64,000 nucleotides of DNA from Echinarachnius parma (taxonomy: Eukaryota; Echinodermata; Echinoidea; Clypeasteroida; Echinarachniidae), in NCBI GenBank assembly GCA_037951105.1, contig JBAMJV010003320.1:18053-82052 (forward strand), read 5' to 3'. A program made the position numbers and the translations under genes. The notes below the pieces were generated by a model. The model made no database searches and had not been told where the DNA came from. It saw only the letters and a list, made by a program, of their open reading frames with translations. Below, one piece after another: positions 33,195 through 43,380 of this stretch; position 1 is the stretch's first letter; each line of letters starts with the position of its first letter.

Positions 33195-33817
33195 AGGGAT
33201 CCAGTAACTTTGTATGAATCGATCAAACTCACTTCACTTGGTTCTTTCTGTACTGGTTCTTTCATGACTAAGTATTGTAGGTCTATTCCTCTTACTACTG
33301 GAAGTATGACACACTTTTGTTTCCATTTGAACTTCACCGTTGAGATATTTATGATAATAATTTATGATTTCGTACGATATAAAGCAAATTAGTGATGATT
33401 ACTTCAACTGCGTATAAACCTATAACAATGAGGCAGCAAAAAACAGTTCAAGTTTTATTTTCCCATTTCCACAAAATACATTTACAATTTATACATTGTA
33501 TAATAATATAACCTTGTATAATCAATACAAAAGAAATACAAAATAACATTATTCATTTACGATATAATAATCAATTGTTGTGAAAATGTAGGGATCCACT
33601 AGAAAGCTTGTGGATTGTGGATCCCTGAAATGAGTAAGTAAAAAGTTCACATTTTCTCGCTCATTTCTTGGCAAGGTGACATTCTGTTATCATGAAACTT
33701 TCCTTTCACACACCACTCAGCGTGCATACATGTATCAGTGTACAGAAATACACATTTGATCAACCATTTGGCAGTGTTGCATGTGGCGACACATTGTATA
33801 AACACTACATAATTCCT
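33195..33817 (+). mobile_element. Family B MITE, copy B2, enlarged
   Basis: TTAA on both sides (33191-33194, 33818-33821). The left end is AGGGATCCAGTAACTTTGT; the right end is decayed to ACTACATAATTCCT. At 623 bp it is about 250 bp longer than its relatives. The extra A+T-rich middle contains AGGGATCCAC and its exact inverse GTGGATCCCT about 16 bp apart. The middle is probably a second insertion or an internal duplication. Confidence 0.75.
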
Positions 33818-33828
33818 TTAAACATTAA

Positions 33829-34172
33829 AGGGATCTAGTATCACTGTCAAATCGACAAAACCTATTTAGAACTATAGCAAATCTCATACACATTGTTGTT
33901 TCCGTATTACCAATATAAGCATGGAGTTTGTCGAGTCTATCTTTGGTTGTAAAGATATGTGTATGTCAATCATTGATTGAAATGTTTGAATTTGAAAGTC
34001 TCACTAGGAGCGTTTTAATGGTGTATGGCACTGGGATAACAAATATCACTTTGCACGTTCTCTCATTACCCAGCCGTATAACATCCATTTAAATTAGCAT
34101 ATCGGATAACAGAAATACACATTTTATCAACACTTTTATTTTTGCACATGTCAACAAAGTTACTAGATCCCT
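33829..34172 (+). mobile_element. Family B MITE, copy B3
   Basis: TTAA on both sides (33825-33828, 34173-34176). The ends are AGGGATCTAGTATCACTGT and ACAAAGTTACTAGATCCCT. It lies only a few bases after B2 in the same orientation, so two copies of the same family sit head to tail with separate TTAA sites. Confidence 0.9.
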
Positions 34173-34176
34173 TTAA

Positions 34177-35563
34177 GATCACCACCGCGAACACGCGTTG
34201 GCAGGTCACGTGATCCAGAATGGCGCCTCGATCAAGCGAACTCCAAAGACTAGTAATACGTAACAGAGGAGATGCTTCGTGTTTCTGTTCGATTAAAGAC
34301 AAGTCATGTTATACCTTCTATAATGATGTATTTAAAGAGATTAATTCGAAAACGCGACTTTAGAGAAAATCGTTTTGGAGTCAGACTTTCTACAACACGG
34401 TCTACGGAAATATGAAAATAGAATGCTCACTATCTTGCTTTTCATTGCGCAAACTGTCTTTAATTTGGATTTATAGCTGTATATCCAGCTCATTATTGCA
34501 CTTGAATTTTGTTTCGAAATTAGATATGGCGCCTTTCGGAATTAAGACCTTCAATTAGTGTTTATATATATTATACGGATTTGTAACACAAGTCGTTTTC
34601 TATTTGTTTTCGTCAAACGTTATTTTGTTCGGCACAATCATCACGATTTCATGATTGCTATATAATGACATTAATGAAATATACATACCGTCCATTTGTT
34701 TGCACAATCAACATGATCATTGATATTTCGTGATTATGTTTTCTGAACGCCATGTTTGGCCACTTTTTCCTTGGGTTCATAACAAGTTATACGTTTTTTG
34801 CTAATACATTATTACGCTTTTTTGCAATTTGTAAAGTCCGATGACCTATCAAAGTTGAAGAAATAAGGCACTAGTCATTATCTCCACTAATTTTGTTTAC
34901 CCCTCCCCTGTCCATTTTTTCCTCGATTTTATTTTGACCGTCTTCTTCCCTTTTTTGATATTATTGTAATTACGTTAATAAAAACGGAAAGTGAGCAACC
35001 GTGCATGAACAATGGGCAGATTTTATCTCTCGCATTATCTATATTGAAACTTGATGAGCAGCGCTATAGCCCTACCACCTTCCCATGAAATAGACGCCAC
35101 ATGGGAGCGACTTGTACCCCTCTTTATCTAATGGGGGACACTGCTACCCCCCTTAGGCACCATTCATTACTTAATCTTTTTACTAAGAAGTTTGTTTTAC
35201 TCCTTAACAAAGTGCATTGCATTTACTGGGTGTATCCTTCGGAGAGACGCGTGCACATGCTTGATTTCAAAACGGGTGGTTAGCGTGGTCAATTTAGTAG
35301 ATAATCATCGTGACTGCAGGGGGTTTCGATAGCCTTTTGTCAAGGCCCCCGCGCGAACACCCAACCGAGCGCGAAGCGCGAGACGTGTATACATACCCGA
35401 GCGCAGCGAGGTAGCCAATGCAATATAGTTGTACAACATGCAAGCGGCGCGGGATCTGCACAGCTCGTAATGTATGTTCGATATCCCAGCCATATAGAGC
35501 CTTGATTAAAGGCTAGGGTTTCGATGGCCCAAATAGACCATACGTTGAGTCCCCTACGTTATG
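34177..35563. other. No recognisable gene; GC-rich scrap at 35345-35410
   Basis: The scrap contains CCGAGCGCGAAGCGCGAGA and CCGAGCGCAGCGAGGTAG, a string type often found in transposon interiors, but no ends could be defined. The rest is A+T-rich. A 60-codon plus frame at 35101-35283 is unrecognised. Confidence 0.45.
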
Positions 35564-35567
35564 TTAA

Positions 35568-35979
35568 AGGGTTCTAGATGACATGACTTGATTTATGCAC
35601 TAACTGACAACATGTTGGTAAAATGTTTTTTTTCTGTTATCTGATACCGTATGTCCATACATTGACATTATATGGCCGATAAATGATCGAAAATGCAAAG
35701 TGCTATCTGCTAATTATTGCCATAATCTGTTACACGGCTAACCTATATCATCTTTAGAAATTTCTCAAATTAGATCATAATTATCTCAATAAAAAGATAA
35801 AACGAAATTTGTATCGATTTTTTTTTAAATACAGCATTAGCAAAGCCAAAGCTAAGATCAAATTTATATTAGTAATTAGTAAGCATCGGTAAGAGGACAA
35901 TAACGAGGCATGAAAGAACAATGCATGTACTAGAGCTGCACGTGAGTTTGGTCGACTCAGACAAGGGTACTAGATCCCT
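35568..35979 (+). mobile_element. Family B MITE, copy B4
   Basis: TTAA flanks 35564-35567 and 35980-35983. The ends are AGGGTTCTAGATGACATG and GGGTACTAGATCCCT. The interior has the family phrase ATATGGCCGATAAATGATCG and AAAATGCAAAGTG. It measures 412 bp. Confidence 0.85.
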
Positions 35980-35983
35980 TTAA

Positions 35984-36354
35984 TCGTGGACCCACTACCC
36001 TTGACAGTTGTAGGTCCGTCCGGCCGCATGCAGGTTAACACACCCGAGCCTTGATCCACCCTTGTTCATTCTAAATGGGTCATATATGTTGGTCAGTTGG
36101 TGGTCAGATTGAATCTAAGAAACCACTTTTCATTATTAAAATGATTAAAGTGAATTTCAGACATTTCATAAGGCGGATTGCAATGCTGTAATTTCTCTTG
36201 ATAAGTGCATGTGTTACCACGACACATGTGCGTTTGCGTTTGTTTGACAAATAATGAACAAAGTAACTTGCAAGTTGTCTGATTTTTGATCGCTGATAAC
36301 TGAAATACATAATATTAGATAGGAATAGTAGGCGGACATATATTTTTTTTTTAT
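35984..36354. other. No recognisable feature
   Basis: Mixed-composition spacer. Minus-strand frames of 68 and 130 codons enter from the G-rich tract to the right and are not credible. Confidence 0.5.
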
Positions 36355-36433
36355 GGGGGTGGTGGGGGGGGGGGGGGGGGGGGCTTTGAGGGAACGAAGC
36401 AACCGAGTAATTGGGGGGGGGGGGGGGGGGGGG
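36355..36433. repeat. Paired poly-G tracts
   Basis: Two runs of about 18 G each, separated by CTTTGAGGGAACGAAGCAAC and CGAGTAATT. The minus-strand 130-codon frame (36214-36606) owes its proline runs to them. Another G/C patch, GGGGGGTCTAGACCCCCATG, follows at about 36653. Confidence 0.92.
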
Positions 36434-37382
36434 AGGACATGGGACATGGGATGGGGTATACCTCTCCCATGGCAGGACTTTTTGGAATTTGAGCTATTGA
36501 AAACAGGTTTTAGATCATAAAGCATATGAAAAATGAAAATGAGTAACTTCACGAAATTGCGTATCAATAACCTATACTCAATAATCAATATACAATCGCA
36601 CCGCATTATTGAATTTTACTTGTTTCAGTATGATTATATATTTTTTTCTTAGGGGGGTCTAGACCCCCATGGCCCCCATCCATCTGTCAGGAGACGACGA
36701 ACATATCGAATAATGAAACAGCAACGCCGACTAACTTTGCTAGAAATTCGCCACTGAATAAAATTGGATTAAATCACAAACAATTATTCCATATTCGCCT
36801 TAAATTGTTTTGAGAATAAAGTATAATGCGTTCATATTATTTTAACAAAATTCAAGTCAATTATTGTGAACAGCGTCGTTGATATTATAAAAAAAAAAAT
36901 ATTATTTAGGACTTTCGTTCGTAGCCTCTCAGTTGGAATAATTACAAGCTCTATACAGTATAGGTAATAAATGTAGAGAATGCGAAGCAAGTGTATTTTC
37001 CATTATTTCTAAGATTGGCCTATTCCATTCAATATTATTTCGCAACAGGGAGTGTCGAGAAACCGCATTCGAACAATTCACCCGAAACAGCTTGACTCTA
37101 TAAATGACTATACTAGGGATATTCAGGCAAAATACACCTCAGTGAAAAACTGAGGTATAGGGCTAGAGTTGATCATTTTGGGTACATGTATGATATTAGA
37201 GCAAAATCAAGTCATTTTCGACAAGTTATACTTGCAAACTCAGGAGTATGCGGGCAGCAAATTATGAACAACTATCGTGCAAACACCCTTTCTTTAAAAT
37301 ACGAATTTATATAACATTTCAAAGGCCTCCAGAATCTACATAATATACATTAGGACTCTTAATTATGCATCATCTTATGATT
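36434..37382. other. No recognisable gene
   Basis: 36653-36678 is the self-complementary GGGGGTCTAGACCCCC. 37115-37250 has weak family F traces (TTCAGGCAAAATACACC, AGAGCAAAATCAAGTC). The remainder is featureless. Confidence 0.5.
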
Positions 37383-37490
37383 ACTTACGTCTGGGACCGC
37401 CCTTTATCGTCACCATCCGAGAGACGCAGCCTATAGGTTTCAAAGCCGGGCCGATTTGTGCGAAGAGCAGCTTTTTATGTGTAGAAGCAT
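37383..37490 (-). mobile_element. tRNA-derived SINE, family S1, decayed
   Basis: The minus strand reads CTGCTCTTCGCACAAATCGG, CCCGGCTTTGAAACC (B box with changes), GGCTGCGTCTCTCGGATGGT, GACGATAAAGGGCGGTCCCA and GTAAGTAATCATAA. It clearly matches 3406-3520 and 16325-16442, but the B box is altered, so it is likely inactive. Confidence 0.85.
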
Positions 37491-37794
37491 GCGACTTAAA
37501 CGAGACAATAGTCTGCAAAGAATGGATCTGTTGAACAAAAGAAGTTAAGAGCCTTTCGATGCGAATATATAGGCATGTTTAGAAGATGAAGAAAATGGTT
37601 GGAAATAGCTCTTTAAACAACGATAAAGACGATAATGTACACAAATAATTTAGTAATTATATAATTATTGTCTAACTCAGATGTCCCATGTTGTACATGA
37701 CATGTATTATGCAGCCGTAGTTGAACCCAATTTATTCTGGTGATATGCAACTTAATTCGTATTTCAAAAGAGCTTTTTGAAAATGGATTTTTTT

Positions 37795-38280
37795 TTTTTG
37801 TGTCTGCGCTTGGGAACACGTTCCCGTGAGCTCGTCCTTGAATTTCAAAGAGCGCCAAGTTCACGAGGCGTGATCCCCTGACCCCCGAACCACCTCGCCG
37901 CACGATGGAATGTCAGGCCCCCGAGGAAGACCCAGGTCACTGACGCCTCCTCTCCCCACGACCGTCGGGCTGGGAGATAGCTGACAGCCCGCTGACAGCG
38001 TGGGTTTACCACAGCTTGACTCGGTCATGTTAGTGGCGCGCCCATGGTCGGACAGACCGGGACGGGGAGGGACGGGGAGGGACGGGGGTGGAGGGGGAGG
38101 GGCAAAGTGGGGGGGGGGGGAGAATTAGGCAAATAGATACATTCGAAGGGGCAGCTTGATGCAAAGGTAAATTTAAAAGTAGTATTTTCATGTCTTTCTT
38201 TTATTTGTTGTCCGCACAAAAGAGGGTCGAAGCCCGAAGGTGAGGGGGCAAGTACCAAACGAAAAGAGCAATGCACCCCG
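37795..38280. promoter_or_regulatory. GC-rich, CpG-containing island
   Basis: This is the largest non-repetitive G+C-rich stretch of the window. It contains the palindrome GGGAACACGTTCCC, many CpG sites, GGCGCGCCCATGG and a G-rich run GGGACGGGGAGGGACGGGG that could form a quadruplex. A 96-codon minus-strand frame (37613-37903) starts inside it with MRRGGSGVRGSRLVNLALFE; I do not recognise it. It could be a promoter, a first exon or a foreign repeat. Confidence 0.3.
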
Positions 38281-38958
38281 AGGGCTACGCCAATTGTATT
38301 CCTGTTATATTACCACGGAAATGTTGTCCGTGTGATAACTGTATGACCTCTATAATGATTCGGTACTTGAACAGTTAAATAGTGTGTTTGCAGACTACAC
38401 ACACTATCCTATAGCCATGATAGCGTGGGTAGTTGTAATTCAAACATTTTAAAGGGACTTATATACTGTTATAGAGAAAAGGTTGTTAATTCAGGACCCT
38501 AACTTTCCAAATTCTAACTGCAAATTATGAAATGTAGTTTGCGGTGCTTTAGGAGACTACAAATAAGTTCCGAAGCAACTTGTCCCAGACATATCATTGT
38601 GTGTTACCTATAGCGACTTCTTTCGTGTTTTCTTTCCCAACCGTGTAATATAATGCACCGGTTGCATATATATGCCCTTTTAAAGTCACATATTTCATGA
38701 AAATATGGTTGAAATACATTACGATTATGTTATGTGTGTATAGTTTCAGCAACAGGTTGAGACATCCATTTATCCGTCCGTTGATACCGCTCCGTGTTCC
38801 ATGTTCCTCATCATCCTGTATATAAAATGATACGTGGAAACATCGTTGTGCGCAAAAGCAACTGTTTAATAGTGTTGTCTGTTCTTGTAAAATATGACAA
38901 TTACAATGGCAAACTGTTTAATTTTAAGTGTCAAGATTATGAAATATCTTAGATGTTG
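38281..38958. other. No recognisable feature
   Basis: A+T-rich spacer before a palindromic element. Confidence 0.5.
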
Positions 38959-38960
38959 TA

Positions 38961-39502
38961 TACAGGATGGCCCCCCAAAAACGGAACGGGGCATTTCCCA
39001 AAGTATAGTTACAAAATTATTATGTCCATCGGATAGGGTATCCTTTCCAATGAAAAACGATACCAAGAACAGTCATTTTGGTCGTGTAGTTTATGTATTA
39101 GGGCGCTGTGAGTGACACCATGTCAGGCACCCATTTTTGCCAATTTTTACCAAGTCAGTGCCTGATAAATCGGACTTACTGCCCGTCATAGTATCGAACA
39201 ACTATGCCCATTCTCTCGGCACACAGCTGAATGCACACTAACAATGGCGCGCGTATTGCTCGTTGTTCGATGGTATGACGGGCAGTAAGTGCGAGTATCA
39301 GACACTGACTTGGTAAAAATTGACAAAAATGGGAAGCTGACATGGTGTCACTCCCTGCGCCCTAAAACAAAAACGACACGACCAAAATTACTGTTCTTGG
39401 TATCGTTTAACATTGGAAAGGACACCCTATCCGATGGACATAATCATTTTGTTTCTATATTTTGGGAAGTGCCCCGTTCCGGTTTTTTTGGGCCACCCTG
39501 TA
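38961..39502. mobile_element. 542-bp palindromic TA-flanked element
   Basis: The ends TACAGGATGGCCCCCCAAAA and the inverse of TACAGGGTGGCCCAAAAAAA face each other, and TA lies on both sides (38959-38960, 39503-39504). The element is nearly one large palindrome: the left arm (to about 39203) matches the right arm (from about 39258) with scattered changes, around a centre near 39231. The arms share TAATGTCCATCGGATAGGG-like, GTGACACCATGTCAG-like and ACTGCCCGTCAT-like blocks. TA flanks suggest a Tc1/mariner-type fold-back MITE. The open frames 38894-39115 and 39289-39537 are the two arms read in similar frames, not genes. Confidence 0.85.
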
Positions 39503-39527
39503 TAACGCTTTCATACAACATATTAGA

Positions 39528-39589
39528 TCGGAAATAATATCGCTAGTGATATTCGTTTGTCTCGCAATGTATGGTCAAACTAGGAATCT
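39528..39589 (+). repeat. 62-bp perfect direct repeat, left copy
   Basis: The 62 bases beginning TCGGAAATAATATCGCTAGT and ending GGTCAAACTAGGAATCT occur again without a mismatch at 40019-40080. The copies are 491 bp apart. Because nearby repeats are diverged, exact identity implies a recent event. The interval holds a GC-richer segment with ACTCTCGCATAAGCGAGTGC. Confidence 0.92.
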
Positions 39590-40018
39590 AAAAGATCATG
39601 ACGTTTCGTATGCCGCTGCAATACTTTGTCAAATGAGAGAATTTAAATTTAAACTTTGTCAAATGATATAATCTAATGTAGACAATCGGTTGTTATGCTC
39701 TACCGTGGCTCCAAAACACACTCTCGCATAAGCGAGTGCGTTCCTGATAGGTCAGCAACAGACCGCGTCTATTGGCCGGTGCACACGGGCACTCAACCAA
39801 TCAACGGAACACTGGTGCGGCCCGCCTGCCGAACCAGCGTACGATACGTCGCCATGACACTACCCCGACCAAACCGGCCCCCAACGGCTGATCCCAACCC
39901 ACGGTAGAACAGAGCCACCTTCTTGCTACAACGCTCATATCTACGTATCAATTTCAGGGCAAGGCGCCCGTATGTTCAATCAATAATAGTAAATATATTA
40001 TCCATTGCGGATATAGTA

Positions 40019-40080
40019 TCGGAAATAATATCGCTAGTGATATTCGTTTGTCTCGCAATGTATGGTCAAACTAGGAATCT
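40019..40080 (+). repeat. 62-bp perfect direct repeat, right copy
   Basis: Identical to 39528-39589. Sequence just outside the two copies is different on both sides, apart from AT preceding each copy at a short distance. Confidence 0.92.
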
Positions 40081-40273
40081 TATTTCGAGGCTATTAGTCA
40101 TACATACACGTACGACTACTGAAACTACACCTCAAAAATAATTTTTTTGCAATTTGAGCGCCAACAATTTTTACCAAGTACCCGGAAAGGAACAAAATTA
40201 TACTTATACATGGTATAGCTTGGCTCGCCATGTATTGAGAAGATCATTCACATAAAGGCTGTCACCTCTTAAA

Positions 40274-40640
40274 GGCCCTGTCCCACTATCACGAATCGCC
40301 CCGATTTATAAGCCGAATCGCCACGAACTTAATGTCGTGACAATTCGTGACCAATCGGTTCTAAATAAGCCCCGCCTACCTTGTACGCAATACACATCAA
40401 GAAACTCTTACGACACCACCAAGATACCGTGACGACAACGCTGTGATTGTGCAAGATACCGTCACGACTTCATCAAGAGCAAACAAGAATCGAACAAGAA
40501 TCAGCAAGAGTCGTTAAGAATAAGCTATATACGATGCTATCAAGACGTCGCCAAGATATCATCAAGACATCACCAAGATGTCAACAAGACCTCAACAAGA
40601 CGTCGCCAAGACCTGTGTGTCACGTGGGAAAGTGTCGTAT
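40274..40640. mobile_element. Candidate TTAA-preceded element with 11-bp internal repeats
   Basis: TTAA (40270-40273) precedes AGGCCCTGTCCCACTATCACG. The right end contains TCACGTGGGAAAGTGTCG, a weak inverse of it, but without a clear second TTAA. The interior from about 40472 to 40613 is a run of 10-11-bp units of the type CAAGAYNTCRM, best preserved at 40541-40612 with starts every 11 bp. The 73-codon plus frame here is the translated array. Confidence 0.55.
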
Positions 40641-41082
40641 TTTCTTTTCCTATGAACGTTATTTGTAATTATGTATAAATGCATGAAATGTTATTAAAGG
40701 CATCTGGTAAAAGTAGGAAAATTGTACTTTGAGCTGAGGGCACATGTAGGGACAAACGAACGTATTGTTGCAGGTTGTCTGAGGGCTTTCGCCTGAATAT
40801 CTTTTCCATAATTTTACCTGAAAACAATGTGGCTGGGCCTTCACCATGTGTCCAAAGTTAGTTTTCTTCTTTCTTTTTACGAGGAAAGGAAAAAAACAAG
40901 AATCATAACGATCTGAAAATGAAAGTGCAATGAAAAGCTAGAACGCCCATGCTTTTCATACCCAATCACGCACTTCCGTCTCGCATTTCTTTCTCGAAAG
41001 GCTGTTCCCCAAACAAATCAGAAACAAATGAAAGTGAAAACAATTTGCATCTGTTTTAAGAGTGTTCTCGTATATAGGTTTT
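40641..41082. other. No gene; family F end fragment at about 40780-40832
   Basis: GTCTGAGGGCTTTCGCCTGA, ATCTTTTCCATAATTTTACC and TGAAAACAATG match the CTGAGGTCTTTTGCCCGAAT end of family F without the unit array. The rest is featureless. Confidence 0.5.
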
Positions 41083-41465
41083 AAAGGTAGTTCAGATTCG
41101 TCAAATGAGATGCGCGGCGCCATCTTGCATACGCGTTGCGCACGGTGCGTAATGCACGTTAGCTCAGTGTCATGCGGTGCGCGCAAACTAACCCAGTTCA
41201 AAATGGCGACCCACTACCGTAGAACATCATCGTCAAGCACCCCAAGCACCAATATGCATCTTGCTTTTAAAGAGCGCCCGCTCTTTGTCCAAACGGAAAA
41301 CTTTAATCAAGAATGCAACTAATGGTTAGGAATATTCATGAGGATAATAATGGAGGTGAATCTCATGGAAACGTCTTTAAATGCAAGATGCGTATAGGTG
41401 CTTGGGGGGTGCTTGACGATGGTGTTCTACGGTATGTAGCATCCCCACGCTTGATGCCCTTTAAC
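41083..41465 (+). repeat. Family D repeat, copy D4, interrupted
   Basis: The left part runs from AAAGGTAGTTCAGATTCGTC through GCGCGGCGCCATCTTGCATA to CCCAGTTCAAAATGGCGACC. The right part resumes at 41435 with GTAGCATCCCCACGCTTGAT. The break holds the inverted-repeat element at 41217-41432. Confidence 0.85.
41217..41432. mobile_element. 216-bp TA-flanked inverted-repeat element
   Basis: Arms of about 48-50 bp begin CCGTAGAACATCATCGTCAA and end with the inverse of CCGTAGAACACCATCGTCAA, with few mismatches, around a 120-bp centre. TA lies on both sides (41215-41216, 41433-41434). A Tc1/mariner-like MITE is the simplest reading. It sits in family D close to the point where D2 carries a different fold-back element. 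Confidence 0.8.
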
Positions 41466-41473
41466 GTACCCAA

Positions 41474-41650
41474 AGGGATCTAGTTACATTGCCAACATCC
41501 ACAAAACTCAAGCGGTTCTATCAAACCTCATTGCAATCGTATTACCAGTAGAAACATCGAGCAGGTTTCGATTTTCCGAATTTCTTTTTCGTTATAAAGA
41601 TATGTATGATTGAAGTGGTCAGATTTGTCACCTCTTATGTAATATTCGCA
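41474..41650 (+). mobile_element. Family B MITE, left-end fragment B11
   Basis: CAAAGGGATCTAGTTACATTG opens the piece, and the next 170 bp follow family B (TTGCAATCGTATTACCAGTA, GATATGTATGATTGAAGTG). The match then stops and no right end follows, so the copy is truncated. Confidence 0.65.
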
Positions 41651-41890
41651 GATGATTTGTGGTAAATTAAAGATTTTGTTTGATGGCTTAGTTTTGATTT
41701 AGCTTATCATGGACAAAATGCACACGCATTAAAGTTAATGGCTGCAGAGCAAACATTTAATGGCCTTCAACCACTGATGTCAATAGATATTATAGATATA
41801 TTGTTGGCCGATGGAAGTGGAGATGTGGATCCGCCATGATCTACGCCCATAACTAAATGTCGACCCATACCACACCTACGAGTGCTCATA

Positions 41891-42633
41891 ATATTAGGCT
41901 GTTTTCGCAAATGCTACGGAATTGCTGAGTACGGGGGAAGCAGTCAGCTGTGACCGTACCCGTACTCTGGCTACGTCGCGAACCGTTTGCAGTTTCGCAG
42001 TGAAGAATACGGGGAACGTCTCCTTGCTCGAGTGAACAAGCACGCTGATTGGCTTACCCATTGAGATAGTATACTTCAATGGGCTGACCATGCCGCTCCG
42101 TACTCCCTCTACACCCGACGCTAATTCAGCCGACTACCGTCGTAGTTTTCGACGGTACGGGGAAATTTTCGGATTGAGTAGTACCCCCTGCTGAGATTAG
42201 CGTCTTTTCGCTCTGCGACGCATGTGCGGCGACGGGGGATTTAAATCCGCTGTGACCGTCCCCGTACTCTGGCTACCGTCGCGATCTATTTGCAGTTTCG
42301 CAATTCTGAATACGCGGGAGGTTCAATCGTTCCATTTATCATGCATGTTGTACTATAAGCATACGGTATAGGCAGTACAAATCACAACATACTGTGCATG
42401 CAGCGCGTGTGTACGAATCAGTGCATGAAACACGTGAGGCAGCGAGCCTCGCCGTCCAAGCGCTCTGATTGGCTGATCACGTACCCGCGTAGCGGCTCTA
42501 CGACCGACGTTAATTCGGTCAAATACCGTCCTAGGTTTGGCCGCTACGCGGAAATTTTCGCTCTGAGTGCGACCCCCCGCTAAGATTAGCGTTGTAGCCA
42601 CACTCCCGTCGCAGAGCGAAAAGACGCTAATAG
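41891..42633. mobile_element. Two head-to-tail copies of a GC-rich inverted-end element
   Basis: The second copy (about 42197-42633) has ATTAGCGTCTTTTCGCTCTG at its left end and the exact 25-bp inverse, ending GAAAAGACGCTAAT, at 42607-42631. The first copy (about 41891-42223) starts with a decayed version, ATTAGGCTGTTTTCGCAAAT. Both share, in order, ACCGTACCCGTACTCTGGCT-like, TTTGCAGTTTCGCA, CTGATTGGCT, CGACGYTAATTC and GGGAAATTTTCGG-like blocks. The copies seem to overlap at the shared ATTAGCGTC. Superfamily unknown; no coding capacity. Confidence 0.75.
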
Positions 42634-42669
42634 CGTACTAGAACGGGACATACACCGACACACACTTAA

Positions 42670-43020
42670 AGGGATCTAGTAACATTGACACTGGTTATCT
42701 AATACCATGTTGTATCCGTATACAAAAAGAAGCATGTGGAACAGGTTTTGGTTTTTCAAATTTCCCCTCTGTTAAGATATTTACGATTGAAGTTTTCAGA
42801 TTTTTAAACTATCCACTGAAAAGTCATAAATGTGTACAAAGTCATTGCTGTCAGCAATGAGTCAAGGAATATCACTTTGCATTTTTGCTTATTACTTGGC
42901 CATATAACATCCATTTAACGTGAAATTTGCACACAATACTCATATTCCAAATCACAAAACTACACATTTTACCAACCAGTCATCAATGTCTGCACATGCC
43001 AACAAAGTTAATAGATCCCT
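42670..43020 (+). mobile_element. Family B MITE, copy B5
   Basis: TTAA flanks 42666-42669 and 43021-43024. The ends are AGGGATCTAGTAACATTGACA and AACAAAGTTAATAGATCCCT minus a few changes. At 351 bp it is close to the usual size. Its ends are among the best preserved, and it is useful as a reference copy. Confidence 0.9.
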
Positions 43021-43024
43021 TTAA

Positions 43025-43380
43025 ACTAAAAGTACAGAGCCTATAGCCTCTATCGAACTCCCAAACTCCCAAATTCCTCGTGTCATAAGGACGGGTGAAG
43101 GACTTATCTCTCCCTAGTTGAGGGATTAATCGGGCTTGTCTAATCCACACAGATGACGCCTTGTGACACTTTAACCCGAACTGGATACAGTAGTTGGGTT
43201 TGATTGCCAATATAGATACCAACGATGAACCCTCAGAGTATCAAATTAAATCGCAAGATCCACTTGAATTAGTTATTTAGGCAAGTTTAACATGTATATT
43301 TATTTAAAAAAAACAATACTTGAATCTTGGAAGAAGTTAGATATCCATACAAGTCATTCCACTCTTATCTATTCTGCACA
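43025..43380. other. No recognisable feature
   Basis: Spacer between a family B element and a tandem repeat. A 79-codon minus-strand frame (42983-43222) starts inside the MITE and is not credible. Confidence 0.5.

Noticed and set aside
38894-39537. Two similar 73-82-codon frames suggesting a duplicated gene
   Set aside because: They are the two arms of the palindromic TA-flanked element read in related frames.
39528-40080. LTR retrotransposon bounded by 62-bp repeats
   Set aside because: The repeats are too short, the interval is only 429 bp, and no TG...CA ends, primer-binding site or polypurine tract are seen.
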